DNA of 64,000 bases from contig NZ_JABKDD010000001.1 in assembly GCF_013623905.1 (NCBI RefSeq), positions 496,001-560,000 of the forward strand, written 5' to 3'. The DNA comes from Brevibacterium sediminis. Lineage in GTDB: Bacteria > Actinomycetota > Actinomycetes > Actinomycetales > Brevibacteriaceae. Below are positions 46,945 through 55,854 of the stretch, in pieces. The notes beneath the pieces are model-generated. The model worked only from the letters and a program-made list of their open reading frames with translations, made no database searches and was not told where the DNA came from. Every line of letters begins with the position of its first letter. Positions within the stretch are counted from its first letter, which is position 1. Position numbers and translations under genes: made by a program.

Positions 46945-47249
46945 AGATTCACTGATATGGCAACGGAATACGATAGGCAATGAATCCGAACTGGTCGGCC
47001 GCACAGCGGAAGGCGCCAGGTGGTACGGCGCTCACTCGCGAATGCAGCAGATCGGACCGAACTCAATGATGTTGGCGTGAAGTGGCCGGATCAGGTGCGG
47101 CAACTGGCGGTGCTAGGCACAGCAGGGATGCCGAAAGTGATCTGGACACAAGCCGGGCGTGAAGAATGCCGGATATCAGGCAACCGGTGGCTCAGAGGAC
47201 AACGGTGGCCGGAAGCCAACCGGTGGAAAAGACGTGGGAGACGGCTGTG

Positions 47250-47339
47250 TCAGCCGACGAGTCCTTGTCCGCCAATCGGGCAGGCAGCGTATTCATGCCA
47301 AGGCGTTCGAAGGTCAGGGCCTGCAAGAAAATTCATCAT
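47250..47339 (-). CDS. Possible 29-residue micro-ORF
   Basis: On the minus strand AAAGGAG (47350-47356) stands 10 nt before ATGATG, which opens a 29-codon frame of the type MMNFLAGPDLRTPWHEY followed by AACPIGGQGLVG. The ribosome site is among the better ones in the window, but the product is too short to judge by codon use and no promoter is clear. It could be a leader peptide, a small secreted or modified peptide, or nothing. Confidence 0.2.
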   Translation of the reverse strand: MMNFLAGPDLRTPWHEYAACPIGGQGLVG

Positions 47340-47628
47340 CGTAACTGCTCTCCTTTCATGGTCGTGGATCTCGTGGGGACGGCGTCAACGTCCGCTATTG
47401 TCAAGGTGCAATCAGGTTGGTGTCTGCGAATCCGTAATTGCACTGTCGAATTTAGCACAGCTTTCATTGCGTGTGGGAGTTTTGTTCATTATTTTCTCAA
47501 ATATTTTCACTTCGACTGTTCGGGCGAGAAAGACGGTTCGTGAAAACTGTTGGTCGAAGCGCTGTTTGGGCCGACGTAGAATCGGAAGAGACGTGCATCA
47601 GTCGGACACGCAGCTTGAGGAGTTGAGG

Positions 47629-48534
47629 ATGTCAGAGACCGCCACCACCAGACGTCTGGTCGTCGGATACATCGCCACGGATCGGGGCCGGGATGCGATC
47701 TCGCTGGCCATTTCGATCGCGCGTTCCATCGACGTCGAACTCGTGGTCACCATCGTCCGTCCGGAATCATCGACGATTCTCGCCGGCAGCGCCGTGCCCA
47801 AGGACGGGGCCGGGATCGTGGCCCAGCAGATCGACGATTGGCTGGACGAAGCCCTGGCACTCATCCCCGATGACATCCGCGCCAGAGGCTGCATCCACAT
47901 CGCCTCGAACGAATCCAAGGGCCTCATGGAGGTCGCCGAGCAGGAAGGCGCACTGGGCATCATCATCGGTGCACGGGCCACCACACTGATGCGCCAACTG
48001 CGCATCGGCACGGTCGCTTCGTCGCTGCTGCACTCGTCGACGGTGCCCGTCGTGCTCGCCCCGTCGGGCAGGTCCGACATCGGGCCGATCTCGCGGGTGA
48101 CCGCACTCTACGGGGCTCGCCCAGGTGCTTCGTCACTCATCGGAGCGGCCATCGAATCGGCTGTCGGCCTCGGAGTCGATCTCAGACTGCTGTCCCTGAT
48201 CGAGAACGACGGACTCTATGACGACGAGGTCGCCGAGATCACCGAATTCGCCGAACAGTACGGGGGAGCGGTGCTGGCGGACGACGCTTCGGAGATGCTG
48301 GCCTCTGGCCGTGCGACGGTGAGAACCAAGGCCGGAGCCGATATCGAAGAGGCCGCCGAGACCATCGACTGGCAGCCCGGCGACCTCGCCTTCATCGGAT
48401 CGAGCCGCTTGGGCCACGGAGGCAAGGTAGCAATCGGTGCGAGGGCTCGCCGTCTGCTGCGTGTCCTGCCCGTTCCGGTGGTGGTCGTGCCCCGACGTGC
48501 CGTGAGTCGACTGCACATCGCCGAAACCGACTGA
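47629..48534 (+). CDS. Tandem universal stress protein (two UspA domains)
   Basis: 301-residue protein made of two UspA-type domains (about 8-145 and 155-290). Ends of each domain show the expected strand pattern: LGIIIGARATTLMRQLRIGTVASSLLHSSTVPVVLAP in the first and FIGSSRLGHGGKVAIGARARRLLRVLPVPVVVVP in the second. Only the second keeps something like the ATP-binding G-2x-G-9x-G(S/T) arrangement, loosely. Usp proteins help survive stress and stasis. ATG at 47629 lies behind TTGAGG. The next gene starts 1 nt after the stop. Confidence 0.88.
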   Translation: MSETATTRRLVVGYIATDRGRDAISLAISIARSIDVELVVTIVRPESSTILAGSAVPKDGAGIVAQQIDDWLDEALALIPDDIRARGCIHIASNESKGLMEVAEQEGALGIIIGARATTLMRQLRIGTVASSLLHSSTVPVVLAPSGRSDIGPISRVTALYGARPGASSLIGAAIESAVGLGVDLRLLSLIENDGLYDDEVAEITEFAEQYGGAVLADDASEMLASGRATVRTKAGADIEEAAETIDWQPGDLAFIGSSRLGHGGKVAIGARARRLLRVLPVPVVVVPRRAVSRLHIAETD

Positions 48535-48535
48535 G

Positions 48536-49411
48536 GTGCGGATACGTCAATCACAGCGGACCGACATCCGGCTGGGCTCCCACAGCACGGCCGCGTGGAT
48601 CCATCCGGGTGAGCGGCGTCGGCGTCCGCTGCTGATGGTGCATGGCTTCCGTGGGGATCATCATGGAATGGACCTCATCGCCGGCAGCATCACCGACCGC
48701 GAGGTGGTCGTGCCCGACCTGCCCGGGTTCGGTCTCACTGCCCCGCTGGATTCGGGTTCGTCGCTCTCTGCCTTCGTCGATCATCTCCTCGCTTTGCGCG
48801 CCGAGGTGGGCAGGCAGCGGGGCGTGACACCGATCCTGGTGGGGCACTCCTTCGGTTCGATCCTGGTCAGCCACCTGGCGGCCTCCCACCGGGACGTCGT
48901 CGACGAGCTCGTGCTCATCAATCCGATCACCAGCCCCGCCCTCGAAGGGCCCGCACGATTCCTCACCGCGGTCACCCGGGCCTATTACGCCCTCGGTGCG
49001 CGGCTGCCCGAGCGAGCCGGTCGCTCCCTGCTGAGCAACCCCGTGATCGTCCGGGCCATGAGCGTGGCCATGGCCACGACTCGCGACCCCGGCCTGCGTT
49101 CGTACATCCATGATCAGCATTCGCGGCACTTCTCGTCGTTCGCTGACCGCGCGTCCCTGTCAGAGGCCTTCGCGACGTCCGTCGCGCACACCGTCACCGA
49201 GGTGGCCGACCACCTGAGTATGCCCACGCTCGTCATCGCCGGCGATCAGGACGCCATTGCCCCGATCGGCCCGACCCGGGCATTCGTGGAGAAGCTCCCC
49301 GACGTCGAATTCGTGGAATTGGATGGGGTGGGCCACCTCGTGCACTATGAACGGTCGGAGGAGGCCGCCTCGGCGATCATGGATTTCTGCCACCGGCGAA
49401 TCGACCGGTGA
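48536..49411 (+). CDS. Alpha/beta hydrolase
   Basis: 291-residue alpha/beta hydrolase: oxyanion HGFRGDHHGMD near residue 38, nucleophile Ser in VGHSFGS (about residue 103-108), Asp in AGDQDAIAP and His in GVGHLVHYE near the end. GTG at 48536 directly follows the usp stop, so the two are one operon. The substrate is unknown; lipid-like esters or small lactones are possible. Confidence 0.88.
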   Translation: MRIRQSQRTDIRLGSHSTAAWIHPGERRRRPLLMVHGFRGDHHGMDLIAGSITDREVVVPDLPGFGLTAPLDSGSSLSAFVDHLLALRAEVGRQRGVTPILVGHSFGSILVSHLAASHRDVVDELVLINPITSPALEGPARFLTAVTRAYYALGARLPERAGRSLLSNPVIVRAMSVAMATTRDPGLRSYIHDQHSRHFSSFADRASLSEAFATSVAHTVTEVADHLSMPTLVIAGDQDAIAPIGPTRAFVEKLPDVEFVELDGVGHLVHYERSEEAASAIMDFCHRRIDR

Positions 49412-49452
49412 TTCGGCGCGTGACAGGCCGAAGGCAGATACGGTGAATCGAC

Positions 49453-49486
49453 GAAGGGCCGCTGCGCATCAGCGCAGCGGCCCTTC
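49453..49486. terminator. Bidirectional hairpin terminator
   Basis: A perfect 15-bp inverted repeat (49453-49467 with 49472-49486) with an ATCA loop lies between the hydrolase gene and the convergent small membrane protein gene. Confidence 0.85.
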
Positions 49487-49505
49487 TCTTCAACCGTGTT
49501 GGAGA

Positions 49506-49736
49506 TCAGCGGCGGGAGTCGCGTGCCCAGCGGTAGAGAATCGGCACGAGGAATGCGAAGCACGACGCGAGCAGACCACCCCAGAACACCCAGAACTCGG
49601 TTCCCTCAGGTGAGGAGAATGAGGCTCCGAAGAGGTAGAGTCCGAACACGAACAGAGCGAAGGCGAAGACGAAGACGATGACATCGGCGAACGATGCTGA
49701 ATTGCGGGTTCTCTTCGGGGCGGCGATATCGGACAT
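49506..49736 (-). CDS. Small two-helix membrane protein
   Basis: 76 residues: a basic N-terminal stretch, helix 1 (about 16-39, ADVIVFVFAFALFVFGLYLFG), a short polar loop, helix 2 (about 46-67) and a basic end (RWARDSRR). Both termini are thus probably cytoplasmic. The ATG at 49736 follows a GGAGGAG-type site (49740s). No recognised family. The clear promoter side and terminator suggest a real single gene. Confidence 0.7.
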   Translation of the reverse strand: MSDIAAPKRTRNSASFADVIVFVFAFALFVFGLYLFGASFSSPEGTEFWVFWGGLLASCFAFLVPILYRWARDSRR

Positions 49737-49808
49737 GGTCTCCTCCGGCGATGTTTCTGGTGGTCAGCTGACTCTCAGCAACAGTCTACATCGCGTAGAG
49801 GACTTTGC

Positions 49809-50228
49809 TCATCTCCGGTCGTGTTCGGCGCTTCGCTCCGGGACCAGCCAACCGAGCAGAGCCGAGACGATCGAGACGATGATCGCGGCGAAGATGGCGG
49901 AGAAGAAGAACGAATCGATGGTGAACTCGAACGGGGTGAACCCGCTGAGCCAACTCGTCAGCGCCAACATGATCGCGTTGATGACGATGGAGAACAGTCC
50001 CAGGGTCAGACACGTGATCGGAGCCGAGACGAAGCTGAGGATCGGTTTGATGAAGGCATTCGCCAATCCGAAGATGAGGCCGATGACGAGGTAGGAGATG
50101 ATCATCGCCGGAATGGCGCCGGCCTGCTCCTCGACGACCCGGTTCCCTGTGATCGTCACACCCGGCAGGATCCAGGCCGCCACCCAGATCGCACAGGCGT
50201 TGACGATGACGCGAGACAAGAAGTTCAT
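49809..50228 (-). CDS. Phage holin family / YvlD-like membrane protein
   Basis: 139-residue membrane protein with four helices (about 5-23, 38-60, 67-88 and 107-130). The segments VIVNACAIWVAAWILPGVTI and NAFIKPILSFVSAPITCLTLGLFSIVINAIML are characteristic of the YvlD/phage_holin_4 family, which despite the name is a housekeeping envelope protein of unknown role. Start at 50228 has GAGGA 8 nt upstream; an earlier ATG (50237) would overlap that site. Confidence 0.85.
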   Translation of the reverse strand: MNFLSRVIVNACAIWVAAWILPGVTITGNRVVEEQAGAIPAMIISYLVIGLIFGLANAFIKPILSFVSAPITCLTLGLFSIVINAIMLALTSWLSGFTPFEFTIDSFFFSAIFAAIIVSIVSALLGWLVPERSAEHDRR

Positions 50229-50480
50229 AGCCGTCATCCTCGCAGACCGATCTGCGTTCTTTCTGAGTCGCGGATGGGAATGAGGTCCGTGCCATGGTGA
50301 TCAAACTCAACGTCGCTTGGTGCATTGGCACTCGAATCGGATCGCCAAACACAGTAGCCTGAAGGTGAACCCTTCGGTTCGACTTTCTCAGACCAACAGC
50401 GTGCACCTACCGAGTGATTTGATCCAGGTCACCACGGCGGCACGACCTCCCGGACGAGCGGGAGCAGAAACTGGATTGAT

Positions 50481-51791
50481 ATGACAGACAGCGACATGCC
50501 CGCCTCGGCTCGGCGCACCACCGCGCAGCAGTCCTCACCGACTCTGTTCTCGGCCGTCGGACGCAGCTATTTCCCGATCGCCTTCGTCGCCCGCATGCCT
50601 TTCGCCATGATCGTCGTCGGTGTGCTCACCCTCGTTGTGGCCGGCCGCGGATCGCTGAGCTTGGGCGGGATCAACTCAGCTGTGGTCGGATTGGGCACGG
50701 CTCTGTTCGGTTCCTTCATCGGGGCGGCCGCCGACCGGTGGGGTCAGCGCTATGTTCTGCTCATCGCCGGGATCCTCAACTGCCTGGCGCTGACCTTCAT
50801 GGCGTGGGTCGTCTTCAGCCCGCTGCCGGATTTCGTCGTGTTCATCGCCGCCTTCGCGATCGGTGCCACCTCACCTCAGGTCGCGCCGATGTCGCGGTCT
50901 CGCCTCGTCGACATCGTCATGTCCGTGCTGCCCTTGTCGAGGCGGCCGAAGGTGCTCAATGCCACGATGGCCTATGAATCCGCAGCCGATGAGGTCATCT
51001 TCGTCTTCGGACCCTTCCTCGTCGGGCTCTTGGCGACCTTCTTCACCCCGGTCGCGCCCATCATCGGGGCGATCGTGATGACGCTCGTCTTCGTCTCCGC
51101 CTTCGCACTCCACCCGACCGGGCGGGCGCGTTCGACTGGAACGTCGAGCAGCCTCGGCGAGCGTGCCCCCGCCAAGGACATGTTCACCGCCGGTGTCTTC
51201 GTCATCATCCTCGGTGTCTTCGGCGTCGGAATGGTGTTCGGCTCCACCCTCACCGCTCTCACCGCGCTGACCAACGACATCGGCCGGCCGGAGGAGGCCG
51301 GTCTCATCTACGGAGTGATGGGCATCGGCTCTGCGGTGCTGGCGATCTCGGTGGCGCTGTTCCCCTCTGCGTTCGCTCTGTGGGCGCGACTGCTGTGCTT
51401 CGCGCCCATTCTGGTCACGGGATCGGTCATCCTCGCGTCGACGGAATCGATGCCGATCATCGTCATGGCTCTGCTGCTCATGGGCACGGGAATCGGCCCG
51501 AGCCTCGTCACCCTCTTCAGCCTCGCCGCCGAACGTGCGCCGCTCGGACGGTCGGCGACCGTGATGTCGATGGCGGGGTCGGCGATCATCGTCGGCCAAT
51601 CGGTGTCCTCGGCGATCAACGGAATCCTCGCCGAGGATCGGGGAACGGCCGTGGCGATGGCCGTCCCGGTGGCCGCCTCGGCGATCGTCCTGTGTGCCGG
51701 TGTCCTCAATCTGTTCGTCGGGAGGCGCCGCGATCTGAGCTCTGACAAGCCGTCACGGCAGCGCGTCGACGGAGCCGAGGAAGAGATCTGA
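50481..51791 (+). CDS. MFS transporter
   Basis: 436-residue major facilitator with about twelve helices. Loop 2-3 reads GAAADRWGQRYVLLIAG and other segments (MGIGSAVLAISVALFPS, GTGIGPSLVTLFSLAAERAP) fit drug/proton antiporter or general efflux members. No adjacent gene hints at the substrate, and the upstream 240 nt show no regulator. ATG at 50481. Confidence 0.85.
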   Translation: MTDSDMPASARRTTAQQSSPTLFSAVGRSYFPIAFVARMPFAMIVVGVLTLVVAGRGSLSLGGINSAVVGLGTALFGSFIGAAADRWGQRYVLLIAGILNCLALTFMAWVVFSPLPDFVVFIAAFAIGATSPQVAPMSRSRLVDIVMSVLPLSRRPKVLNATMAYESAADEVIFVFGPFLVGLLATFFTPVAPIIGAIVMTLVFVSAFALHPTGRARSTGTSSSLGERAPAKDMFTAGVFVIILGVFGVGMVFGSTLTALTALTNDIGRPEEAGLIYGVMGIGSAVLAISVALFPSAFALWARLLCFAPILVTGSVILASTESMPIIVMALLLMGTGIGPSLVTLFSLAAERAPLGRSATVMSMAGSAIIVGQSVSSAINGILAEDRGTAVAMAVPVAASAIVLCAGVLNLFVGRRRDLSSDKPSRQRVDGAEEEI

Positions 51792-51939
51792 ATCACTTCG
51801 ACTTTCCGTGTTTTGGGACGGCGTGTCCCAGGCATTGCCAGGTGTGACCGGGACATAACCGAGGAGTAGGATGTCCGCTGGTCCATCGTGAAATGCGCCC
51901 ACGGATCGTGGCCTCTCACACCACTACGGAAAGCACACA

Positions 51940-53409
51940 ATGTCTTCAAGCACCTCGACGACCGAGGCCGTCCGCAGCGATACCCGCTTCTTTGGACACC
52001 CTCTGCCGCTCATGCAGCTGTTCAGCCTGGAACTGTGGGAGCGATTCTCCTACTACGGGATGAACGGCATCCTCGCGATTTACCTCTACTTCAGCGTCAC
52101 CGACGGCGGCATGGGGATGGAGCAGGGTACGGCAGTGGGCATCGTCGGTGCGTACGGCGGTGCCGTCTTCCTCGCCACGATCCTCGGCGCCTGGATCGCC
52201 GACCGCCTCGCCGGAGCGGAGAAGGTCCTCTTCTACTCCGCGATCATCATCATGATCGGTCACATCTGCCTGGCGTTCATCCCCGGCTTCGGGGGAGTGG
52301 CAGTCGGCCTCATCCTTGTTGCGCTCGGCTCGGGCGGTCTCAAGGCGAACGCCTCGGCACTGGTCGGTGAACTCTACGAAGAGAAGGACCCGCGTCGTGA
52401 CGCCGGCTTCACCATCTTCTACATGGGCGTGAATATCGGTGCCCTCCTCGGCCCGCTGCTCACCGGACTCCTGCAGAAGAACATCGGATTCCACTATGGA
52501 TTCGGGGCCGCCGCGGTCGGTATGGCACTCGGCCTGATCATCTACCTCACCGGTCGCAAGAGCCTGCCGCCGGAGTCTCGTGTTGCAGTCAATCCGCTGC
52601 CGAAGAACAAGCTCTACCTCTTCATCGTGGCCGTCGTGGTCGTCATTCTCCTCGCCGTCATTCTGTGGATGACGAAGATCGTCAACGCGGAAAACCTCGA
52701 TTGGTGGATCGCCGGGATCTCTGCCGGAGCGGCCGCCTGCTACTTCATCGTCATGTACACCTCGCCGCAGACGAACTCCGACGAACGCTCTCGTGTTCTC
52801 GCCTTCATCCCGTTCTTCCTGACGGTTGTCGTGTTCTGGTCGATGTACCAGCAGATCTTCGGAGTGCTGACCGTCTACTCGGATACTCAGCTCAACCGGT
52901 CGATCTTCGGATGGGAGATGCCGATCAACTGGATCCAGCTGATCCCTGCGTTCTTCGTCATCGTCTTCGCCCCGCTGTTCGCGACGATGTGGATGAAGCT
53001 CGGACCCAAGCAGATCTCGACACCGGTCAAGGCCGGACTGTCACTCGTGCTCATCGGCATCGGGTTCCTCATGTTCCTGCCCTTCGCTGAGGCCGGCCCC
53101 AATGAGACTCCGCTGCTGTGGGTGGCTCTCACATTGGCCGTATTCGTCTTCGGTGAGCTGCTCATCTCGCCGGTGGGCCTGTCGTTCTCGACGAAGGTCG
53201 CTCCGAAGGTCTTCCAGTCGCAGATGATCGCCGTGTTCTTCCTTGCCTCGGGTGTCGGTACGGCACTGTCCGGTGTGCTCGGCGGGTACTTCGACGCCGG
53301 CAACCAGGCACCCTACTGGCTGTCGGTCGGCGGATCGTCGGTCGTGCTCGGCCTGCTCGCGCTGACGCTGACGAAGCCGATGCTGGGGCTGCTGCGCGGA
53401 ATCCGCTGA
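51940..53409 (+). CDS. Proton-dependent oligopeptide transporter (POT/PTR family)
   Basis: 489-residue peptide:H+ symporter with about fourteen helices. The ELWERFSYYGMNGILAIYL motif (ExxERFxYY, residues about 30-50) is the family's proton-coupling signature; FYMGVNIGALLGPLLTGLL matches the PTR2 family signature. It imports di- and tripeptides. Start at 51940; about 150 nt upstream lie between it and the MFS gene. A hairpin follows. Confidence 0.95.
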   Translation: MSSSTSTTEAVRSDTRFFGHPLPLMQLFSLELWERFSYYGMNGILAIYLYFSVTDGGMGMEQGTAVGIVGAYGGAVFLATILGAWIADRLAGAEKVLFYSAIIIMIGHICLAFIPGFGGVAVGLILVALGSGGLKANASALVGELYEEKDPRRDAGFTIFYMGVNIGALLGPLLTGLLQKNIGFHYGFGAAAVGMALGLIIYLTGRKSLPPESRVAVNPLPKNKLYLFIVAVVVVILLAVILWMTKIVNAENLDWWIAGISAGAAACYFIVMYTSPQTNSDERSRVLAFIPFFLTVVVFWSMYQQIFGVLTVYSDTQLNRSIFGWEMPINWIQLIPAFFVIVFAPLFATMWMKLGPKQISTPVKAGLSLVLIGIGFLMFLPFAEAGPNETPLLWVALTLAVFVFGELLISPVGLSFSTKVAPKVFQSQMIAVFFLASGVGTALSGVLGGYFDAGNQAPYWLSVGGSSVVLGLLALTLTKPMLGLLRGIR

Positions 53410-53440
53410 TTCAGTAGCTTCGCGCATAGCCAGCGCAGTC

Positions 53441-53479
53441 CGAAGGCTCCTGTGGGTCACCGCCTCACGGGAGCCTTCG
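53441..53479. terminator. Hairpin terminator after the peptide transporter gene
   Basis: 14-bp stem (53441-53454 with 53466-53479), one G-T pair, loop 11 nt, 32 nt after the stop codon. Confidence 0.7.
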
Positions 53480-53630
53480 TCGTTTCCGGGCGGGCATCCC
53501 TCACCCGCAGTGTCGCTTCAGAGCGTTGCAGCACGAGGGTGTGGCCGGACGGGTGAGGGGTGCGGTGCCACCGGCAGATTATACGAGTTCGGGTGACAGA
53601 TGCCGGGCATCGAGAGGCTGCCTGCAGCAG

Positions 53631-54515
53631 TCAGACGCCGATGAAGATGGGCAGCGCGTCAGGATGGTGGGCGTGGACGATCGTGAGGAACACGAGCGCG
53701 TCGAAGAGCAGATGCACCGTGACCGTATACGGCAGCGATTTCGTGCGAGTGAAGATGAAGGCCTGCACGAGTGCGAAGGGGATCGTCAGCAGCGGACCGA
53801 TCGACCGGTAGCCGAGCTCCCAGAGGAACGAGACGAAGATGATCGTGGTGAATATGTTCGCGGTCCAGAACGAGAAGTGTTTGCGCAGGAGCGCGAAGAC
53901 CGTGCAGATGAAGAACAGCTCGTCCCAGATGCCCACGGCGTTGACCCCGAAGAACAGTCGGATGATCTCCGACCAGTTCGTCAGCGGAGGCCAGTTGAGG
54001 TAGACCCCGGTGCGCATGAAGTACTGCGGCAGCACTGCCCAGGCGACCACAACGACGAATACCAGCCATGCCCATTCCAGCCGCGACCAGGGCTGGCCGC
54101 GACGCAGCGGAAACTGGATCGTCTTGTCTTCGAACACGTAACGAGTCACGAGCCAAGGGCCGATGACGACGGCTGAGAGCACAACGCCCATGCGTGCGAT
54201 GTTCGACCACGAGATATCGGCTTCGACCGATATCGCCGAGATGAGAGCGAGACACGCGGCGATGATGCTGAGGTCTCTGGCGAAACTCCGATTGACACTC
54301 CACGCGATGATCAGGGCCGCGAGCATCGGTGCGTATCCGAAGGCGCGGACCTGCGGAAACGTCGTTCCCAGGCCGAAGAGCACAACCGCCGAGACCGCCA
54401 GCGAGGCAGCCGCAGCGGCCTCCCAGCTGAGCGGTTTCAACTGTGAGGATTCGATGGTTACTGCTCGGTCAGTGTCCACGCTCCACACTGTAGACGAACC
54501 CGGTCCGAGTCGCAC
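53631..54515 (-). CDS. CPBP-family intramembrane protein with altered active-site motif
   Basis: 294-residue polytopic protein with about eight helices. Its C-terminal half resembles CPBP/Abi (type II CAAX prenyl endopeptidase-like) proteases: a GIWDELFFICTVFALLRK segment at the first-motif position, and HLLFDALV at the later His-x3-Asp site. In active members motif 1 is EE-x3-R; here it is D-E with Ile in place of Arg, so the catalytic set is incomplete or unusual. The start is uncertain: GTG at 54515 or 54479, neither with a good ribosome site. Confidence 0.72.
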   Translation of the reverse strand: MRLGPGSSTVWSVDTDRAVTIESSQLKPLSWEAAAAASLAVSAVVLFGLGTTFPQVRAFGYAPMLAALIIAWSVNRSFARDLSIIAACLALISAISVEADISWSNIARMGVVLSAVVIGPWLVTRYVFEDKTIQFPLRRGQPWSRLEWAWLVFVVVVAWAVLPQYFMRTGVYLNWPPLTNWSEIIRLFFGVNAVGIWDELFFICTVFALLRKHFSFWTANIFTTIIFVSFLWELGYRSIGPLLTIPFALVQAFIFTRTKSLPYTVTVHLLFDALVFLTIVHAHHPDALPIFIGV

Positions 54516-54599
54516 CGGAACTTCGACCAGTGCCGCACCGAATCATCGCGTCTGGCTCCGCCGATTCACAAGTAGGATCGGAGCGAGGGAAGGACATCA

Positions 54600-55817
54600 T
54601 TGGACCCAGAGGACTACTCCGAGCTCATCGCCGAATTGGCACCGAATCTCCACACCGAGACGACGCCGGTACGCAGCGCCGTCGGGCGCACCACGGCCTC
54701 GGACATCAGCGCTCCGCGATCGGTGCCCGACTTCGCCGCCTCGGCGATGGATGGATTCGCCCTCGACGGCGCCGCCCTGAACTCCGCCCGCGACGGGAAT
54801 GCCATTCGAGTCGTCGGCGACACTCCCGCCGGACATTCCTCCGTCACGCTGCAGACGGGATGTGCCGTGCGCGTGATGACAGGTGCTCCCGTTCCCTCCG
54901 GCGCCGAGGCGGTCGTCCCTGTCGAGCTGACCGACGCTCGACAGACCGGGCCGGCTCCCGAAGCCATCCGAATCGATTCCCTCCCCGCCGCTGTCCCGCC
55001 CGGGTGGAACATCCGCTCGATCGGTGAGGACATGTGCCGGGGCGACATCGTCCTGACCGCCGGGGAGCGGATCACCTCAGCCGGGGTCGGCGTGCTGGCG
55101 ATGCTCGGCATCACCGAGATCGAAGTTCTCCGCAGACCCCGCATCGGTCTGATCGTCACCGGGGACGAAATCCAGGGTGCCGACCAGACAGGTGAGAGTC
55201 GCACCGAGGCGGCCGCCTCCTCGATCTTCAATTCGAACCTGCCGATGCTCGCCGCCGCAGTCCGCGGCTTCGGTGCCGAACCCATCGAAGCCACGTGCAG
55301 CGACGACGCCGACGAGCTGCGCGGTGTGCTCACGACGATGAGCGCCGAGGCCGACCTCGTTGTGACAACCGGAGGTATCAGCGCCGGTGCCTTCGAAGTC
55401 GTCCGTCAGGTCCTGGAACCCGACCATTCGACGTTCCGCCGACTGGATATGCGACCCGGATCGCCTCAGGGCTTCGGACGCCGCGGCACTCTGCCGCTCA
55501 TCCATCTGCCCGGCACTCCACAGGGAGCCTTCGTCGCCTTCCACCTCTTCGTCGGCTCGCTGCTGACCGGGAAGAGCCTGCGACGGAGATGGCGGAAGGG
55601 ACTTCTCGCAGGACCCGATCTGCGAACACACGGAAACGCCGTCACTTTCCGTCCCGGCACCTTCACCGAATCAGGGGAGATCCTCCCTGCCGACCGGTCC
55701 AGGCTTCCGAACTTCGCCGCGGCCGATGTGATCATCAGAATCCCGCGCGGCACCGATACCCCGCATGGTTCAGCAGAACTGTGCGCAGGCACGGCCATCG
55801 ACTACCTCGAGTGCTGA
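54600..55817 (+). CDS. moeA: Molybdopterin molybdenumtransferase MoeA, divergent copy
   Basis: 405-residue MoeA, which inserts molybdate into adenylated molybdopterin. It starts at TTG 54600 with a clear AAGGA site 5 nt upstream (54590-54594). Conserved pieces include SAMDGFA near residue 45, TGAPVPSGAE, GDEIQ and VTTGGIS. Where most MoeA read PGNPVS, this one has PGTPQG, so it is a divergent paralogue of the second MoeA at 58466. It heads the plus-strand molybdenum cofactor cluster. Confidence 0.88.
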   Translation: MDPEDYSELIAELAPNLHTETTPVRSAVGRTTASDISAPRSVPDFAASAMDGFALDGAALNSARDGNAIRVVGDTPAGHSSVTLQTGCAVRVMTGAPVPSGAEAVVPVELTDARQTGPAPEAIRIDSLPAAVPPGWNIRSIGEDMCRGDIVLTAGERITSAGVGVLAMLGITEIEVLRRPRIGLIVTGDEIQGADQTGESRTEAAASSIFNSNLPMLAAAVRGFGAEPIEATCSDDADELRGVLTTMSAEADLVVTTGGISAGAFEVVRQVLEPDHSTFRRLDMRPGSPQGFGRRGTLPLIHLPGTPQGAFVAFHLFVGSLLTGKSLRRRWRKGLLAGPDLRTHGNAVTFRPGTFTESGEILPADRSRLPNFAAADVIIRIPRGTDTPHGSAELCAGTAIDYLEC

Positions 55818-55854
55818 CGCCTTCCCTCCCTCCCTTCCGGATTAGGATGGGGCC

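Larger units (their letters stand above)
46766..47628. other. Gene-poor, AT-richer interval
   Basis: About 860 nt without a convincing gene. Two subregions (about 46840-46990 and 47330-47530) are clearly poorer in G+C than the rest of the window, with runs such as ATTTTCTCAAATATTTTCAC. The frames on the plus strand here (for example 47166-47543) lack codon bias and a ribosome site. It holds a 14-bp palindrome at 46931-46944, a 7-bp inverted pair at 47406-47412 and 47437-47443, and one micro-ORF on the minus strand with a good ribosome site. Part of it must be the promoter region of the universal stress gene. Confidence 0.6.

Noticed and set aside
47166..47543. 125-codon plus-strand frame in the AT-rich interval
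   Set aside because: No codon bias, no ribosome site, no family; it crosses the AT-rich part by chance.
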